From positions 5,704,001-5,768,000 of the forward strand of contig OX637345.1 in NCBI GenBank assembly GCA_951799405.1: DNA of 64,000 nt, in the 5' to 3' direction. The number at the start of each line of letters is the position of its first letter. Positions within the stretch are counted from its first letter, which is position 1. Source of the stretch: Agapetus fuscipes. Its lineage: Eukaryota; Arthropoda; Insecta; Trichoptera; Glossosomatidae. This document shows positions 39,901-49,065 of this stretch, one piece after another. The notes under the pieces were generated by a model that was not told the DNA's origin, made no database searches, and saw only the letters and a list, made by a program, of their open reading frames with translations. The position numbers were made by a program, and so were the translations under genes.

Positions 39901-41161
39901 AGCCACTTTTCAGGTCCAATGTGGAAAAAATGGTGCATCCTGCCAATGTGTCCAAGGTGTCGTCAATCCTTGGCAGAGGGTAACTATCCTTTTTCGTAAC
40001 ATCGTTGAGCAGTCTGTAGTCCACACAAAATCTCGTGGTACCATCCTTCTTTTTCACCAGTACCACCGGGGATGTCCAAGGGCTACTTGATGGTTCTATG
40101 ATGCCATCCTTGCTCATGTCTTTGATGATCTTGTCAGCTTCTTCCCGCTTTGCAAAGGGTAGTCTTCTTGGAGCCTGTTTTATTGGTCTCGCTTCTCCGG
40201 TGTCTATGCTATGTCGCACTACCTTGGTTCTTCCCAGACGGCCATTAGAGTCCTCGAAAATGTTCTGGTAGCGGCAGATCAAACTCCTCACTCTCCGTTT
40301 GTTTTCCTCGGTTAGACCTTGGGAAGCGTCGTGGACCAGGGCTTCCAATTGTGTTGACAATTTGTTTCCTTCGCATGACATGTTTGTCATCTGTTGCACA
40401 ATGGAAGTTATCCTCTCACATCTGCCCAAAACAAAACCTTCATTCATTTTAACTGGGTAGCTGTTCACATTCATGATCTTGACAGGAATGGTCTCTTGCG
40501 CGCGAATCACTGTTCTTGCCACCATGACTCCTTTGTTAACATTGTCCATGTTCTCCGGTTCTATCATACAGATTTGGTCATTTGTACTACTGGAATCCAG
40601 GCGGGCACTCACTATCATCTCGGATCGCCCCTTCACTTCGGTATTCTTGGCTAGGATAACACGTGCAGCCAGTTCTGTCCGTCTTTGCAGGATGACTTCT
40701 TCACTTTCAATTTTAATGGCACCTTTCTTTAAATTCAAGCTGCACCCAAATCTGTCCAGTATGTCCATTCCCAATATAACGTCTTCTTCAATGTTGGCCA
40801 CCAATGTCCGATGATCAAAAGTGGTGCTGCCAATTTGGAAGGTGGCAATCGTCTCCCCATACACCTGTGCTGACTCTCCCGTGGCGGTGTGCAGAGACCA
40901 TTTTGTTGGTGCAATCTGTTTGCCTCGTGCCACTATGTCGCGTCTCAGAATTGTCCTGGTTGCTCCCGTGTCCACCAGTAGTTCACGAGTTACTCCATCT
41001 ATTATGCCATTGATAAAAATGCTGCTGGCTTTTCCTCTCACGGTTGCGACAGTAGCAGCAGATTTCAGGGCCTCTCCAGCGCGGGTCAACGGTTGCCCCT
41101 TCCCATTAACCCTTTCTAGTTTTCCGCAGCCTGTTTTCTGGGTTTCTGAGGCTTTGGACAC
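36899..41161 (-). CDS. Ty3/gypsy Pol with C-terminal macro domain and CCCH zinc finger
   Basis: The open frame is 1420 residues; it begins with GTG rather than ATG and lies -1 to gag, so it is expected to be made by frameshifting. Protease with VDTGAT (63-68); RT with YLDD at 478-481; RNase H with TDAS (626-629); integrase zinc residues H858, H865, C895, C898; catalytic D927, D987, E1023 (35 residues between the last two); a GPY-like module WDGPYEI (1161-1167). Beyond this usual end, about 1236-1372 matches a TARG1/OARD1-like macro domain: KDLFEV, HTLACSVPEDLDMSRGIA, FRYKFG, YCLVVPD, then IPKMGGGR and a final MIEAVF helix. Finally C1388, C1396, C1402 and H1406 form a CX7CX5CX3H finger. In a by-eye alignment with human TARG1 the catalytic Lys84 and Asp125 fall on Pro and Ala, so ADP-ribose binding is more likely than hydrolysis. 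An extra C-terminal domain of this kind is not the usual Ty3/gypsy layout. Confidence 0.9.
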   Translation of the reverse strand: MSKASETQKTGCGKLERVNGKGQPLTRAGEALKSAATVATVRGKASSIFINGIIDGVTRELLVDTGATRTILRRDIVARGKQIAPTKWSLHTATGESAQVYGETIATFQIGSTTFDHRTLVANIEEDVILGMDILDRFGCSLNLKKGAIKIESEEVILQRRTELAARVILAKNTEVKGRSEMIVSARLDSSSTNDQICMIEPENMDNVNKGVMVARTVIRAQETIPVKIMNVNSYPVKMNEGFVLGRCERITSIVQQMTNMSCEGNKLSTQLEALVHDASQGLTEENKRRVRSLICRYQNIFEDSNGRLGRTKVVRHSIDTGEARPIKQAPRRLPFAKREEADKIIKDMSKDGIIEPSSSPWTSPVVLVKKKDGTTRFCVDYRLLNDVTKKDSYPLPRIDDTLDTLAGCTIFSTLDLKSGYWQVELDAKDKEKTAFSTGSGLWQFTVMPFGLCNAPATFERLMENVLRGLSWETCLVYLDDIIILGKDFNHQLRNLEQVFGRLQDAGLKLNPKKCNLFKKQVNYLGHIVSQRGVEVDPAKIKAVRDWPVLKDKHETRSFLGLCTYYRRFVPRFADIAKPLTKLTEENTRFHWSDSCAQAFEELKGRLTSAPILSYPRKDGKFILDTDASNVGIGGVLSQIQDGHETVLGYFSKVLSKPERNYCVTRRELLAVIKSVEHFRKYLYGRKFTLRTDHAALVWLLKFKNPEGQVARWIERLQEYDYDSEHRPGTLHRNADALSRRPCASDCKHCSKMEDKVAIVQRTTTEDEDWQDEKLAQDQLNDPDLKYVMEWAREGERPTWEKLAPLSPTVKAYWAQWGSIVIEGGFLKRKIEKEDGTLRRKQTLVPRSRVPEILGLLHGGTSGGHLGVKKTLEKVKERFYWINCSEDVKDWCRKCVTCATANGPQRKRRAPMRQYNVGSPFERIAIDIAGPFPTTEKGNKYIMVVMDYFSKWVEAYSIPNQEAVTVTEVLVTEFISRFGVPLELHSDQGRNFEAAIFQQMCERLGIYKTRTTALHPQSDGMVERMNRTVGRYLAKVVSSHQRDWDRHLPLILLAYRSAVQETTKKTPSSILFGREMRLPCDLKFGCKPGEDLAGEDYVTDLRRRLDDIHDQVRMNIGEASDQMKERYDTRADSMGYKAGDWVWLFDPKRRQGYCPKLQRSWDGPYEILERVNDVVYRIKKRPNGKPRVVHYNRLSPYLGNNDDQPAQKVRQCVASERSPAFETFWENAKAGQKFRHGVTTEVHKDLFEVTRDHTLACSVPEDLDMSRGIARVFRYKFGEPQPSSSPQGRALRLPKGRQQAYCLVVPDSSNLEDDYKALWDGLVELRDYMLEDQQARLAIPKMGGGRANRDWRIIRSMIEAVFSGVGISVMVCCEQAQPRASGEKSVDCHFFLTTGCRRGSACPYLHRVKTVPGRNSLGGG

Positions 41162-42426
41162 TTGGTGCTAAGGTGGCCCAGCTGTCCGCAGTTCCAGCAG
41201 CGTGGGTCTCGTCTTCGAGGTCTCAGACGTTCCAGCACTTTTTCAATTAACTCCTCGGTTGTTGGTAGCTTGACCTCCTCTGCCTCGACTGCACGAACCC
41301 TGGCGTGGCCCCTAATGGACTGTTTGACAGCCTCAAACTCGAGAGCTTGGCTGAGCGCCTCGTTCAAAGCCTTGGGATGGGCCAGTTTTACGGCTTGTTG
41401 CGTCTCCCATTCCCGCAATCCATTTAGGAACTTGTCCACTGCCAAGCTCTCACAGATGTCGTCGGAGGCTGTCGGGTAAGCGTCTCGTACCAGGCGGGCG
41501 ATGTCCATTTCAAACTCCTGGAGGCTCTCGTTGGGCTTCTGCACCCTTGTGTTCAGCTGTGACTTGTACAGCTGCTCCAGGCACTTGTGGCCATAGCGCA
41601 TATCCAAGCGCTGCTTCAGCTGCCCAAAGTCACCACGGTTGTCCAGGGGTATGGCCTGCAGAACCCTGAGAGCGTCTCCTCGGAGCGACAGGCTGAGAAC
41701 CGAAGCCTTCTTCTGCTGGCTCCAGGCTCCCATCATGGCAGCCGTCTCAAAGAGGGTCAAGTATTCCTCCCACGACGTCTTCCCGTCGAAGGTTGGGAGG
41801 TTGTGCTTGGCTAGGGAAGGGTCATCATCCCCTCTTGTGACCCTGGTTGGAGTTGAGCATCCCTGGTCGGTCTCGTCGTGAAGGCCGCCTTTGGGGGAGA
41901 TTCTGGTGGACTCCATCTGGCACTTGTCAGCCAGCTCGGCACGCAGACGGTCCTCCAGGCTTGCCACACGGGCCTCAATCTCCGACATTGCTCGCGAGCT
42001 TTCTGCCACTTTCTTCTCCAGTGCCTCAGTCATCTCTTCCTTCAGGCTGGTCATGTTGCTGTTCATCTTTTCCTCCAGCCCCGTCACCTTCTCCTCCAGC
42101 CCGGTCAGGTTGGTGGTCATTTTCTCTTCCATGGTTGCCAGGTCCTCCTTCAGCCCGGTCAGGTCCTCCTTCAGGGTCTTGGCGTTGTCAGCCATCTCAG
42201 TCTTCAGTCCTGTCAGGTTACTGTTGATGCTGAGGTTCAGTTCCTCAAGGGCGCGGTCTCCCCCAGATGCCATGACAAAGTATGCCGGGTCTTCGCCTGA
42301 CTGTTCTAGAGCTTCCATGAGGCGTGCTTGTAAGGCCGCCTTCCCTCCTGAGGTCTCCAGGTCCCTTTCCAGAAGCTCATTCTTAAGCTCAGTGACTTTG
42401 AGGTCCTTGATGTTCACCTTAGCCAT
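41116..42426 (-). CDS. Ty3/gypsy Gag with SAP-like domain, coiled coil and zinc knuckle
   Basis: The frame is open from 42450 but the first ATG is at 42426 (MAKVNIKDL), giving 436 residues. Residues 1-38 match the SAP pattern (DLKVTELKNELLERDLETSG.KAAL..RL), a fold known for binding AT-rich DNA. Residues about 62-162 are strong heptads (LTGLKEDL, VTGLEEKM, ARVASLEDRL), a long coiled coil. Residues about 205-345 are capsid-like, with W222 and the YGHKCLEQLY and ESLQEFE blocks. Residues 410-423 are a CX2CX4HX4C knuckle. The stop TAG follows GAA AAC. Pol overlaps the last 46 bp in the -1 frame. Confidence 0.88.
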   Translation of the reverse strand: MAKVNIKDLKVTELKNELLERDLETSGGKAALQARLMEALEQSGEDPAYFVMASGGDRALEELNLSINSNLTGLKTEMADNAKTLKEDLTGLKEDLATMEEKMTTNLTGLEEKVTGLEEKMNSNMTSLKEEMTEALEKKVAESSRAMSEIEARVASLEDRLRAELADKCQMESTRISPKGGLHDETDQGCSTPTRVTRGDDDPSLAKHNLPTFDGKTSWEEYLTLFETAAMMGAWSQQKKASVLSLSLRGDALRVLQAIPLDNRGDFGQLKQRLDMRYGHKCLEQLYKSQLNTRVQKPNESLQEFEMDIARLVRDAYPTASDDICESLAVDKFLNGLREWETQQAVKLAHPKALNEALSQALEFEAVKQSIRGHARVRAVEAEEVKLPTTEELIEKVLERLRPRRRDPRCWNCGQLGHLSTKCPKPQKPRKQAAEN

Positions 42427-43111
42427 TTTTTTTATTTTAACAAACTTCAAAACGAAAATATTTTTAAATTTATTTAATACAAGTTTTGAGTTTTATATAT
42501 ATAGCTGTTTTGAATACGTACTTTAGCAAAATAATAATTTATCTGATTACACTGATTGGTAGGTACTGTCTTTTAATATTTATTTTTAAATCACCAATAT
42601 TTTTAACATAATAATGTCTGATAGTACATAATTATTTATTTCGTCTCAAGTCTTTCAAACACACAGGTAGGTACTTAAGGTGGCGACTCGTACATCGATG
42701 TGTCGTACCACCTTAATGTACATTCACACACTTGTAAACAAAGGATAGTTATTCAAAAACTTTTTCTCGATGAATCTGGAACGTTCTTTTGTAATATTTT
42801 TCAAGATTTTTTTTATTTATTTATTTTATTTTTTTAATCACACACAATAAAAAAAAAACTATGGTCCAATTTGATGACTTTCTCAATGCGGTAAAATAGT
42901 CATTATGTTATGTCCAGAATTATGTTCCATATGATGTTCCAGAATTTATAAGCAACTTGCTTTTGCGTCTTTTCTTTTAACAAAAATTTATTTAAACACT
43001 TGTTTTCACAAAAGTCAGTTCACACAAAGTTCAATTTGAATAAAGTTCATTTTAACACTATTTAATTTATTTTATTTATTTTTAGACAGAAGATCTTAAT
43101 TTTTCTTGACA
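42427..43111 (-). other. Ty3/gypsy leader
   Basis: Very AT-rich, without open frames. It contrasts sharply with the GC-rich gag start. No tandem repeats seen. Confidence 0.7.
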
Positions 43112-43129
43112 ATTCCGCACCTGACGCCA
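43112..43129 (-). promoter_or_regulatory. Primer binding site
   Basis: The element strand reads TGGCGTCAGGTGCGGAAT, beginning two bases after the 5' LTR. It starts with the TGG expected against a tRNA CCA end. I cannot assign the tRNA with confidence. Confidence 0.65.
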
Positions 43130-43131
43130 AT

Positions 43132-43603
43132 TGTTACGAAATTAGGGTTCAATTGTCTTCAAATTAAAAATACACAGGTCTTCTTCAATAGTTATTTATT
43201 TTACACAGTTACAAAATTTATTTTCACACTACTTTCTCGATTATTCCACTTGGTTTTGGTTCACTGATCAGATGACTTCGATGTGTTTGTAAGTCTCTAT
43301 GATACTGACTCGCTCTGCAGGCCATTTGCACCTTTATACTCTTCAGAGCAGTATGATCCAGAACTAAAGTCGCCAGACGGTTCCAGAGTAATTATTACTT
43401 CTCGATGTTTCACGTACTACCTAGACACAACCAAAATCCTACCTACCAATGCAATACAGTATTCCTATAATTATAACAAATACCTACTTAGCCTAGAGAA
43501 TTCTACACTTATACATAATTATCGATCTTACCTACCAATACTTTTGAGGATTCTTATAACTATAACTATCCATACTTATTTCAATATTTATATTTACATA
43601 ACA
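43132..43603 (-). repeat. Ty3/gypsy 5' LTR
   Basis: 472 bp; no difference from the 3' LTR is visible by eye. Confidence 0.92.
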
Positions 43604-43770
43604 ATATATTACATTTAAGATTCCATTACATTTAAAAAATAAAAATATCATATCTCAAATGAACACAAGCCCTCCAACTCGACCTTCCGTGAAACAGGGT
43701 TGACATTGCAAAGTGAACAATTGTTTTACAGTTTAGTTGATCAGCCCCATACCAACCTATTAGTCAAGGG

Positions 43771-44473
43771 AAATTTTGAAAAAAATATATATTGTCCGAG
43801 AATCGATCTCACTGCCATCTGATAACGAGTCCGCAGCGTTGACCAACAGCCTGTTAGTGAATTTCCTTTATCCATTGAATGACATAAATGATTATTTTAT
43901 GTACCTTCAGCAATGAATCAATACCTTTTTTTACATACCTACTTTCTTATCCATCTACCTACTTACGTATATTTTCCCTTTGTGAAAATTCTATAGAGAA
44001 AGAAGGAATCAAAACAATGGGCCGGCTATTTAGTTGATTGCTTTGAGCGAAATCGTGCCTTTTAAACATATTTGATCAATTTCATTGATTAATAATAAGT
44101 ACGAGAATAAAGGGAGGGTGATTCTTTTTTTTTTCAATGCGGAGCGTAGAATTTTTGCCCTGAAAAATTTTTTGCCCTTAAAATCAAATATTTGCCCTGC
44201 TTGTCGGGGTGAGCGACGAGGGTAAAAGAATTTCATTAAAGGAGTGAAAGCTCGCGCCGAAAAAAGCAATATTTCAAAATCGATTAGCGATGTTTTATTT
44301 TTTGGAAAAGAGAGGCCATTAGACGCTTCATGATGCGATCGCGAAGAATACGAAATTTGGATGTTTGATAGAAAAAGAGCATGCAAAAGTCATGAGGATT
44401 TTGTGTGTAATTTTTTTTTATCAAAATTAAGAAATAGGCAGGCAATGTGAAAAGATAAAGATTTAAGACTTTT
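43771..44473. other. No recognisable gene
   Basis: Bases 43796-43855 resemble a decayed minus-strand tRNA-like head (GAGAATCGATCTCACTGCCAT region). Otherwise the sequence is AT-rich, and the frames at 44030-44583 have no domain. Confidence 0.45.
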
Positions 44474-44540
44474 ATTCCTTGACTTATTAGGTTGGTATGC
44501 GGCTGACCACCCATGCTGCAAAAATGGTTCACTTTACCTG
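44474..44540 (+). repeat. Family A, 5' fragment
   Basis: CCTTGACTTATTAGGTTGG...GCTGACCACCCATGCTG...GGTTCACTTTACC, then broken off. Confidence 0.75.
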
Positions 44541-45020
44541 TTTGAGAAAATATGAAAGAGAAAAAATAACATTGTAATAGCATTTCGGTGATGATATGGG
44601 AATTTTTACCTTTAAATAATAATGTACAATGGTAGGTATAAAAGGATTATAATATCAGTTCAGTGAAGCATTAATTCATCCTAGCTCAGTGAAGCTATGA
44701 CGTGTTGGAATCTGATTGGCCAATTATTCCCATTGGCTGACAGCTGTTTTGTTACCAGTTCATATGTGGGTTGCATTATTATGCTTTAAAAACGATTGTT
44801 CGCAGAAGAAATTGTTCCTTTGCTTGTTATAATTTGAACAATTCATTCACTCGAACTGTTTCTTTATTCTGCCTCGTTATTCTGTGATAAATTCTCCAAT
44901 ACACTGTTGTAAAAGTATTTCTAAAATACAAAAACCAATCTATCAACCGGTTATCAAGAATTTTATTAAAAAGCATCCCCAAAAAACCAGCGACCTAGGA
45001 CTCCTGTCCAAATCCCAACC
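44541..45020. other. No recognisable gene
   Basis: AT-rich, no motif. The GTCCAAATCCCAACC stretch near 45005 leads directly into a truncated family A copy. Confidence 0.5.
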
Positions 45021-45220
45021 ATTACCAATGTCACCCTTGTTTCAGGGAAAGACGGCAAGAGTTGCAGGGTATATGTCCATTTGAGATTTGGTTTTTATGT
45101 TGTAGGTTCACATGAGGCATGTGCAAGCGCGAACTTGTACGTGTCTGGTTGTGAGAATGCGTGTAATGTTAATCTCTAATGTAATATATATTTGCGACTT
45201 AGATTAGATTAGATTTGTAG
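45021..45220 (+). repeat. Family A, 5'-truncated
   Basis: It starts at CCATTACCAATGTCACCCTT and ends CGACTTAGATTAGATTAGAT. It carries the GAGGCATGTGCAAGCGCG variant shared with 45641-45897, so both belong to one subfamily. Confidence 0.8.
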
Positions 45221-45344
45221 TCAATAAGAATGCCTTATTAAAGAGGTGAAATTCACGGAAGAATTTGAAAGCGTATTTGCAAATAATAATAATCAAGGAT
45301 AATCCATAAATATGAAGTTGTAAAGATATATTGATTATAATGGC

Positions 45345-45545
45345 TCATAGATGGATGTCGTGGTAGAGGAAGACCGAGAAAGGTATGGATGGACCAAATA
45401 TCCGAAATTGCGAATGAATGGAATATCCAGAGTCATAATAAAAGAAGAGCTTGTATGAAGAAGGTTATGACTCTGGAGGAAATGAAAGAAGTATGTAAGG
45501 ACAGAAAGAAATGGCGGTTGATCTGTAATGTTGGCGGCTAGGGTT
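45345..45545 (+). mobile_element. LINE tail fragment (type L1)
   Basis: RGRGRPRKVWMDQ, SEIANEWN, KRRACMKKVM, EEMKEVCKDRKKW can be read across the segment. It is the closest relative of 19980-20205. Only the tail is present. Confidence 0.7.
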
Positions 45546-45640
45546 TATTAAATTGGAATTTGTTTTTGTGTAAATGGATATTTTGTATTTGGATATTATT
45601 ATTTAGTGATGTATAAAATGTAATTTGTCGTGTGTGTGTA

Positions 45641-45897
45641 TTCCTTGACTTATAGGTTGGTATGCGGCTGACCACCCATGCTGTAAAAATGGTTCACTTT
45701 GCCAATGTCACCCCTGTCTCAGGGAAGGACGGCAAGAGTTGTAGGGTGTATGTCCATTTGAGATTTGGTTTTTATGTTGTAGGTTCACATGAGGCATGTG
45801 CAAGCGCGAACTTGTACGTGTCTGGTTGTGAGAATGCATGTAATGTGAATCTCCAATGTAACATATCCTTGCAACTTAGATTAGATTAGATTAGATA
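45641..45897 (+). repeat. Family A, full length
   Basis: TCCTTGACTTATAGGTTGGT to CTTAGATTAGATTAGATTAG, all blocks intact. This copy can serve as the family reference. Confidence 0.88.
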
Positions 45898-46599
45898 GTA
45901 ACTTAATGCATGCATACAATCCTACACATATATGTTTTCGTCTACAAATACTGCATCATGCATGGAAAACCCCACATCAACTGGAAACTGGTTGGCGTAA
46001 GGCTGGCGCCTTTCAACTGGTAGTGGTATGCGTAAGTCCTCCCTACCCGTAAATTAAATATGAGGCTTCAATGTCAAATTATCTTTGCTACTCAGATTAA
46101 ATATAGATAGATCCAGTTTATTCCAAGTCAAATTCTCAAAGTAAAACGACATTCAGCTTTCAAGTATAAAAAGTATCCAGTTATATTTACAACTTTTTTC
46201 GCAATTACTTGCACAAGATTAGAAAAACCATTTCAGACCAAAAATACTGCAAACCGAGTGATGCTCTTACCAAAAAACACCATTAAATTTTACATTATTA
46301 AGATTTTAAATAATAAGTATTGCTCTACATTTTAAAAGCATGAACCATTTTCTGAAAAAGGATTGTTTTTTGCAGGAACATAGCCAAGAGTCATTTAATG
46401 TTTATTTTTAAACACTCTCTACTTACAACTTTTGAACTCTGTTGTTTCGTTAACTTTTTTTACGTTGCCTTTCGCTTACAAGGGGATGTTAGCGTTTTGC
46501 AAAGGAGCTTCCGCGAACAACTTTTAATACACGTGTTTTGTAATTTTTCTTTTCCAGATTTGCTAAATGTTTCGCTAAAAGTCTCATTCGCAGAAAATA
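45898..46599. other. No recognisable gene
   Basis: Bases 45955-46090 contain a faint family C-like body (GGTTGGCGTAAGGCTGGCGCC) and a decayed family A end (TATCTTTGCTACTCAGATTA). The frame at 46398-46670 has no domain. Confidence 0.45.
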
Positions 46600-46795
46600 A
46601 TATTGTTAAGTGTATGTTGTGGTGTGAGTTGTGTCTGTGTGAGTCTGTGAAGTCATTAAATGTTCAGTAAATGTATTTGTATTTTTAGAGATTGCTCGAG
46701 TATTCTAGTAAGGTCTCGCATGTGTCAGTTCTCAGTGATTAAAAAACAATCCTTATGCCAGCTTTTGTCAACGACAATACCATGTTGAAAGCACC
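46600..46795 (+). repeat. Unnamed repeat E, copy 3
   Basis: GTTGTGTCTGTGTGAGTCTG, TTTAGAGATTGCTCGAGTATTC and GGTCTCGCATGTGTCAGTTC match copies 1 and 2. Confidence 0.5.
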
Positions 46796-46874
46796 GGTTC
46801 TCATCAGATCACTCAGCGGATAATACTTGGATGGATGACCGCTTAGGTACACCGCGTATCGTTGGTATTTCTTG

Positions 46875-47185
46875 AACCGATCCGTAATCCAGTGGCTACA
46901 CTTCAGACTCGTAAATGGAAGGTTGGGGGGTTCGAATCCCGGCGGAGTACAAAAATATACCAGTTATATTTTCAACTGAGTTGAAAAATTCATAAAACCT
47001 TTACCGAAGACCGGTCACTAAAGGTCCATCCAACCTTACAGCAACTGAGTTTTGCTCGAGTATTGGCGCTTTGTAGCGAAGACCAAACTCGTAAACACCC
47101 CTGCGGCACTACAACAAGTGTCATAGACCTCTTGAGTATCTGAAATCTAGGGAGTTTCTCGCGCGAGGTTTCTTAAAAAAAAAAA
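46875..47185 (+). mobile_element. SINE family B, tail 2
   Basis: ACCGATCCGTAATCCAGTGG, GGTTCGAATCCCGGC, body, then GCGGCACTACAACAAGTG and GGGAGTTTCTCGCGC with an A-run at 47176-47185. Confidence 0.85.
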
Positions 47186-47661
47186 TCAAAAACATCAAAT
47201 GAACGAGTATGAAAAATATTTTATTTCTATGCATTTTGTGGTAATCTTGAAGTTTGTAAATGTTTATAATATATTCTTTCTCTGTACGCGCAGAATACAA
47301 AAAGTCTCATATTATTTTCTTGATTTTTTTTCCGTGTCGTTAAGGCTTACATTACATTGCGATTCTGGCTGGCGCTTCGTATCTTACGTGAAGGATTACG
47401 AAGAAAACTCGGAGCCCGCCCTCATTCAGCACCATTCTCACGTACATGGAATTATCGACTTTAAGTTTTTCCTTAAACTTCATTGACATTTATTAATATA
47501 AGATAAACCTGCTGTAACTCTCGGAAACTGGGTCGAATCTTTCCAAGACTGTAATCTTAGGATGAACCCAAGATGTGGAAAGAATTTCGTGACATGAAAA
47601 ATTAATGAAATTGTATAAAAATGACAAACAGAAACTATAACACTGTTCTTTACAAAGCATT
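47186..47661. other. No recognisable gene
   Basis: A + frame at 47199-47486 lacks any domain. Nothing else stands out. Confidence 0.5.
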
Positions 47662-47986
47662 CCGGTTGATAGCTCAGTTGGTAGAGTGCTTGCATTCCAT
47701 GCTGAGTGCTCGGCTTCGAATCCCACCAAGGGTATATACATAATACAAAAGTATTTTCCGTTTCGGTGATTATGTCAAAAACACGAAATAAAATACCGGC
47801 AAGGTTTACTCAGCTTTCACAAGAAATGAGTGCCAGCCCCCTCGGTAGTAGGGAAACACCAACTGAATTGGTTGGCGCAAAGCCGGCCCCTTAAGTGTGA
47901 ATATCAATAGGTTCTACTCGTCACATGCGAAACCCTTCGGATATAACGCGGCAGAAAGTTGCACTATACGTGTAGCTTAGTTGCGT
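47662..47986 (+). mobile_element. SINE family C, reference copy
   Basis: CCGGTTGATAGCTCAGTTGG, AGAGTGCTTGCATTCCATGC, GGCTTCGAATCCCACC, then the body GGTTTACTCAGC, CACATGCGAAACCCTTCGG and GTGTAGCTTAGTTGCG. Best copy for defining both ends. Confidence 0.85.
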
Positions 47987-48129
47987 AGCGTTATTCGATC
48001 CACAGTTGATTCATTTATCATCGTTTTTTGTATGGAAAATTCATATTAGATGGCAGTTGAGCCATGGATTAGCTGTATGTGAAAAATACATTAAGACTTT
48101 ACAGTAGTTTTATTTTGAAGTCTGTTAAT
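47987..48129. other. Short unassigned spacer
   Basis: AT-rich, no match noted. Confidence 0.5.
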
Positions 48130-48300
48130 ATTTCACGGATGGATCGAGTCACAAATGGCAAGGTTCTCTCCCGTATGAATACCAGAGCCGAACTCCTGAT
48201 GACCATCAAAAGTCAAAAGCTGATTTATGTTAGCCCCATAATCAAAATGTGAAGCATTTGCTCCTGCATCTCATCACTCTGAGTAGACTTGAAGGGACAC
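48130..48300 (+). mobile_element. LINE tail fragment (type L4)
   Basis: It reads MDRVTNGKVLSRMNTRAELL.TIKSQKLIY in one frame, then breaks. This is a LINE RT C-terminal region, inverted relative to its relative at 20840-20990. Confidence 0.65.
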
Positions 48301-48544
48301 GACCTCCATGTCAAAGACGAACGTCTTGGTCGAAGAACCAAGGAAAGTACTTGAACGGAAGCATAAGATCTTTATTTTGTGCCGCAGCATCAAAAGTGTA
48401 GGAAGAAGAAGAAGATTAATTGAATATAAAAGGAAAACACAGTTTTTTTCCTTAAGTGACACTCTATCGTCTTTTTTTTTATCCATGGGCCGTTATGGTT
48501 TTTTTCTACCATACCAAAAAAAATAATTAAGAAGACGATGGATT
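48301..48544. other. No recognisable gene
   Basis: It includes GTAGGAAGAAGAAGAAGATT and T-runs. It may continue the LINE 3' region (basic RRRRR-like frame at 48390-48420), but too little is left to say. Confidence 0.4.
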
Positions 48545-48690
48545 ATAGGTTGGTTTAAGGCTAACTTTGGCTTAAGGTAAAAAATTAAATCACTTTGCCA
48601 TTGTACCTTCTGTTTTCAGGGAAGGTCGGCAAAAGTAGCAGGGCTTAGGGTTCATTTAAGGTTGTGATTTTACACATGCAGCATCTGATT
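48545..48690 (+). repeat. Family A, old 5' half
   Basis: TTATAGGTTGGTTTAAGGCT, TTTTCAGGGAAGGTCGGC, GCAGGGCTTAGGGTTCATTT. The most diverged copy here. Confidence 0.65.
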
Positions 48691-48717
48691 GATTTCAAAA
48701 ATGTAATTTGTCATGTG

Positions 48718-48972
48718 TGTTCCTTGACTTATAGGTTGGTATGCGGCTGACCACACATACTGTAAAAAATAGTTCACTTTGCCAATGTTACCCCTGTTTC
48801 AGGGAAGGACGGCAAGAGTTGCAGGGCTTATGTTCATTTGAGATTGGATTTTTATAATATAGGTCCACATGCGGCATGGGCTAGCGCGAAATTATACATT
48901 TCTGCTTGTGGGAATGCATTTGATATAAATCTTAAATAATATATACTTTCAGCTTAGATTAGATTAGATAAG
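48718..48972 (+). repeat. Family A, full length
   Basis: GTTCCTTGACTTATAGGTTG to CAGCTTAGATTAGATTAGAT. It immediately follows the old half copy in the same orientation. Confidence 0.85.
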
Positions 48973-49065
48973 ATCTTAAACGTGTCTGTTTGTGGGCATG
49001 CATTAAATATAATGTGAATTTTAAACGTCAATATTATATCTTAGCAACATACATTATAAATGAAA
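48973..49065 (+). repeat. Family A, 3' fragment
   Basis: CTTAAACGTGTCTGTTTGTGG, GCATGCATTAAATATAATG and TATCTTAGCAACATACATTA. It completes a run of three family A pieces. Confidence 0.65.

Larger units (their letters stand above)
36427..43603 (-). mobile_element. Ty3/gypsy LTR retrotransposon with SAP-Gag and macro/CCCH-Pol
   Basis: It has 472-bp LTRs at 36427-36898 and 43132-43603 that look identical, and a 4-bp target duplication ATAT at 36423-36426 and 43604-43607. There are two overlapping frames, gag (41116-42426) and pol (36899-41161), the latter in the -1 frame. Both are intact. The coding part is clearly richer in GC than the host DNA and than the two other LTR elements here, while the leader is very AT-rich. 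It is a young and possibly active element. No env-like frame exists. Confidence 0.93.
36250..43770 (-). repeat. Family A copy split by the second Ty3/gypsy element
   Basis: The 3' part is at 36250-36426 (including CCCTGAAACAGG and AATCTAAGTTGCAAAGATAT) and the rest at 43604-43770 (ATCTCAAATGAACACAAGCC, GAAACAGGGTTGACATTG, CCTATTAGTCAAGG). The left piece already holds both a 3' half and a second AATCTAAGTTGC end, so the target was a small cluster rather than one clean copy. Confidence 0.7.

Noticed and set aside
41891..42526. A 211-residue + strand frame, Ser/Val rich
   Set aside because: It is the antisense shadow of the Gag coiled coil; the GC-rich heptad codons keep the opposite strand open. 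No domain.
36899..43131. An env-like gene in the Ty3/gypsy element
   Set aside because: There is no frame beyond gag and pol. The extra Pol tail has no signal peptide or membrane segment and matches macro and CCCH patterns instead.
47662..47730. A tRNA gene in the family C head
   Set aside because: The anticodon stem and acceptor stem do not close, and the same head recurs with a long body at many sites.
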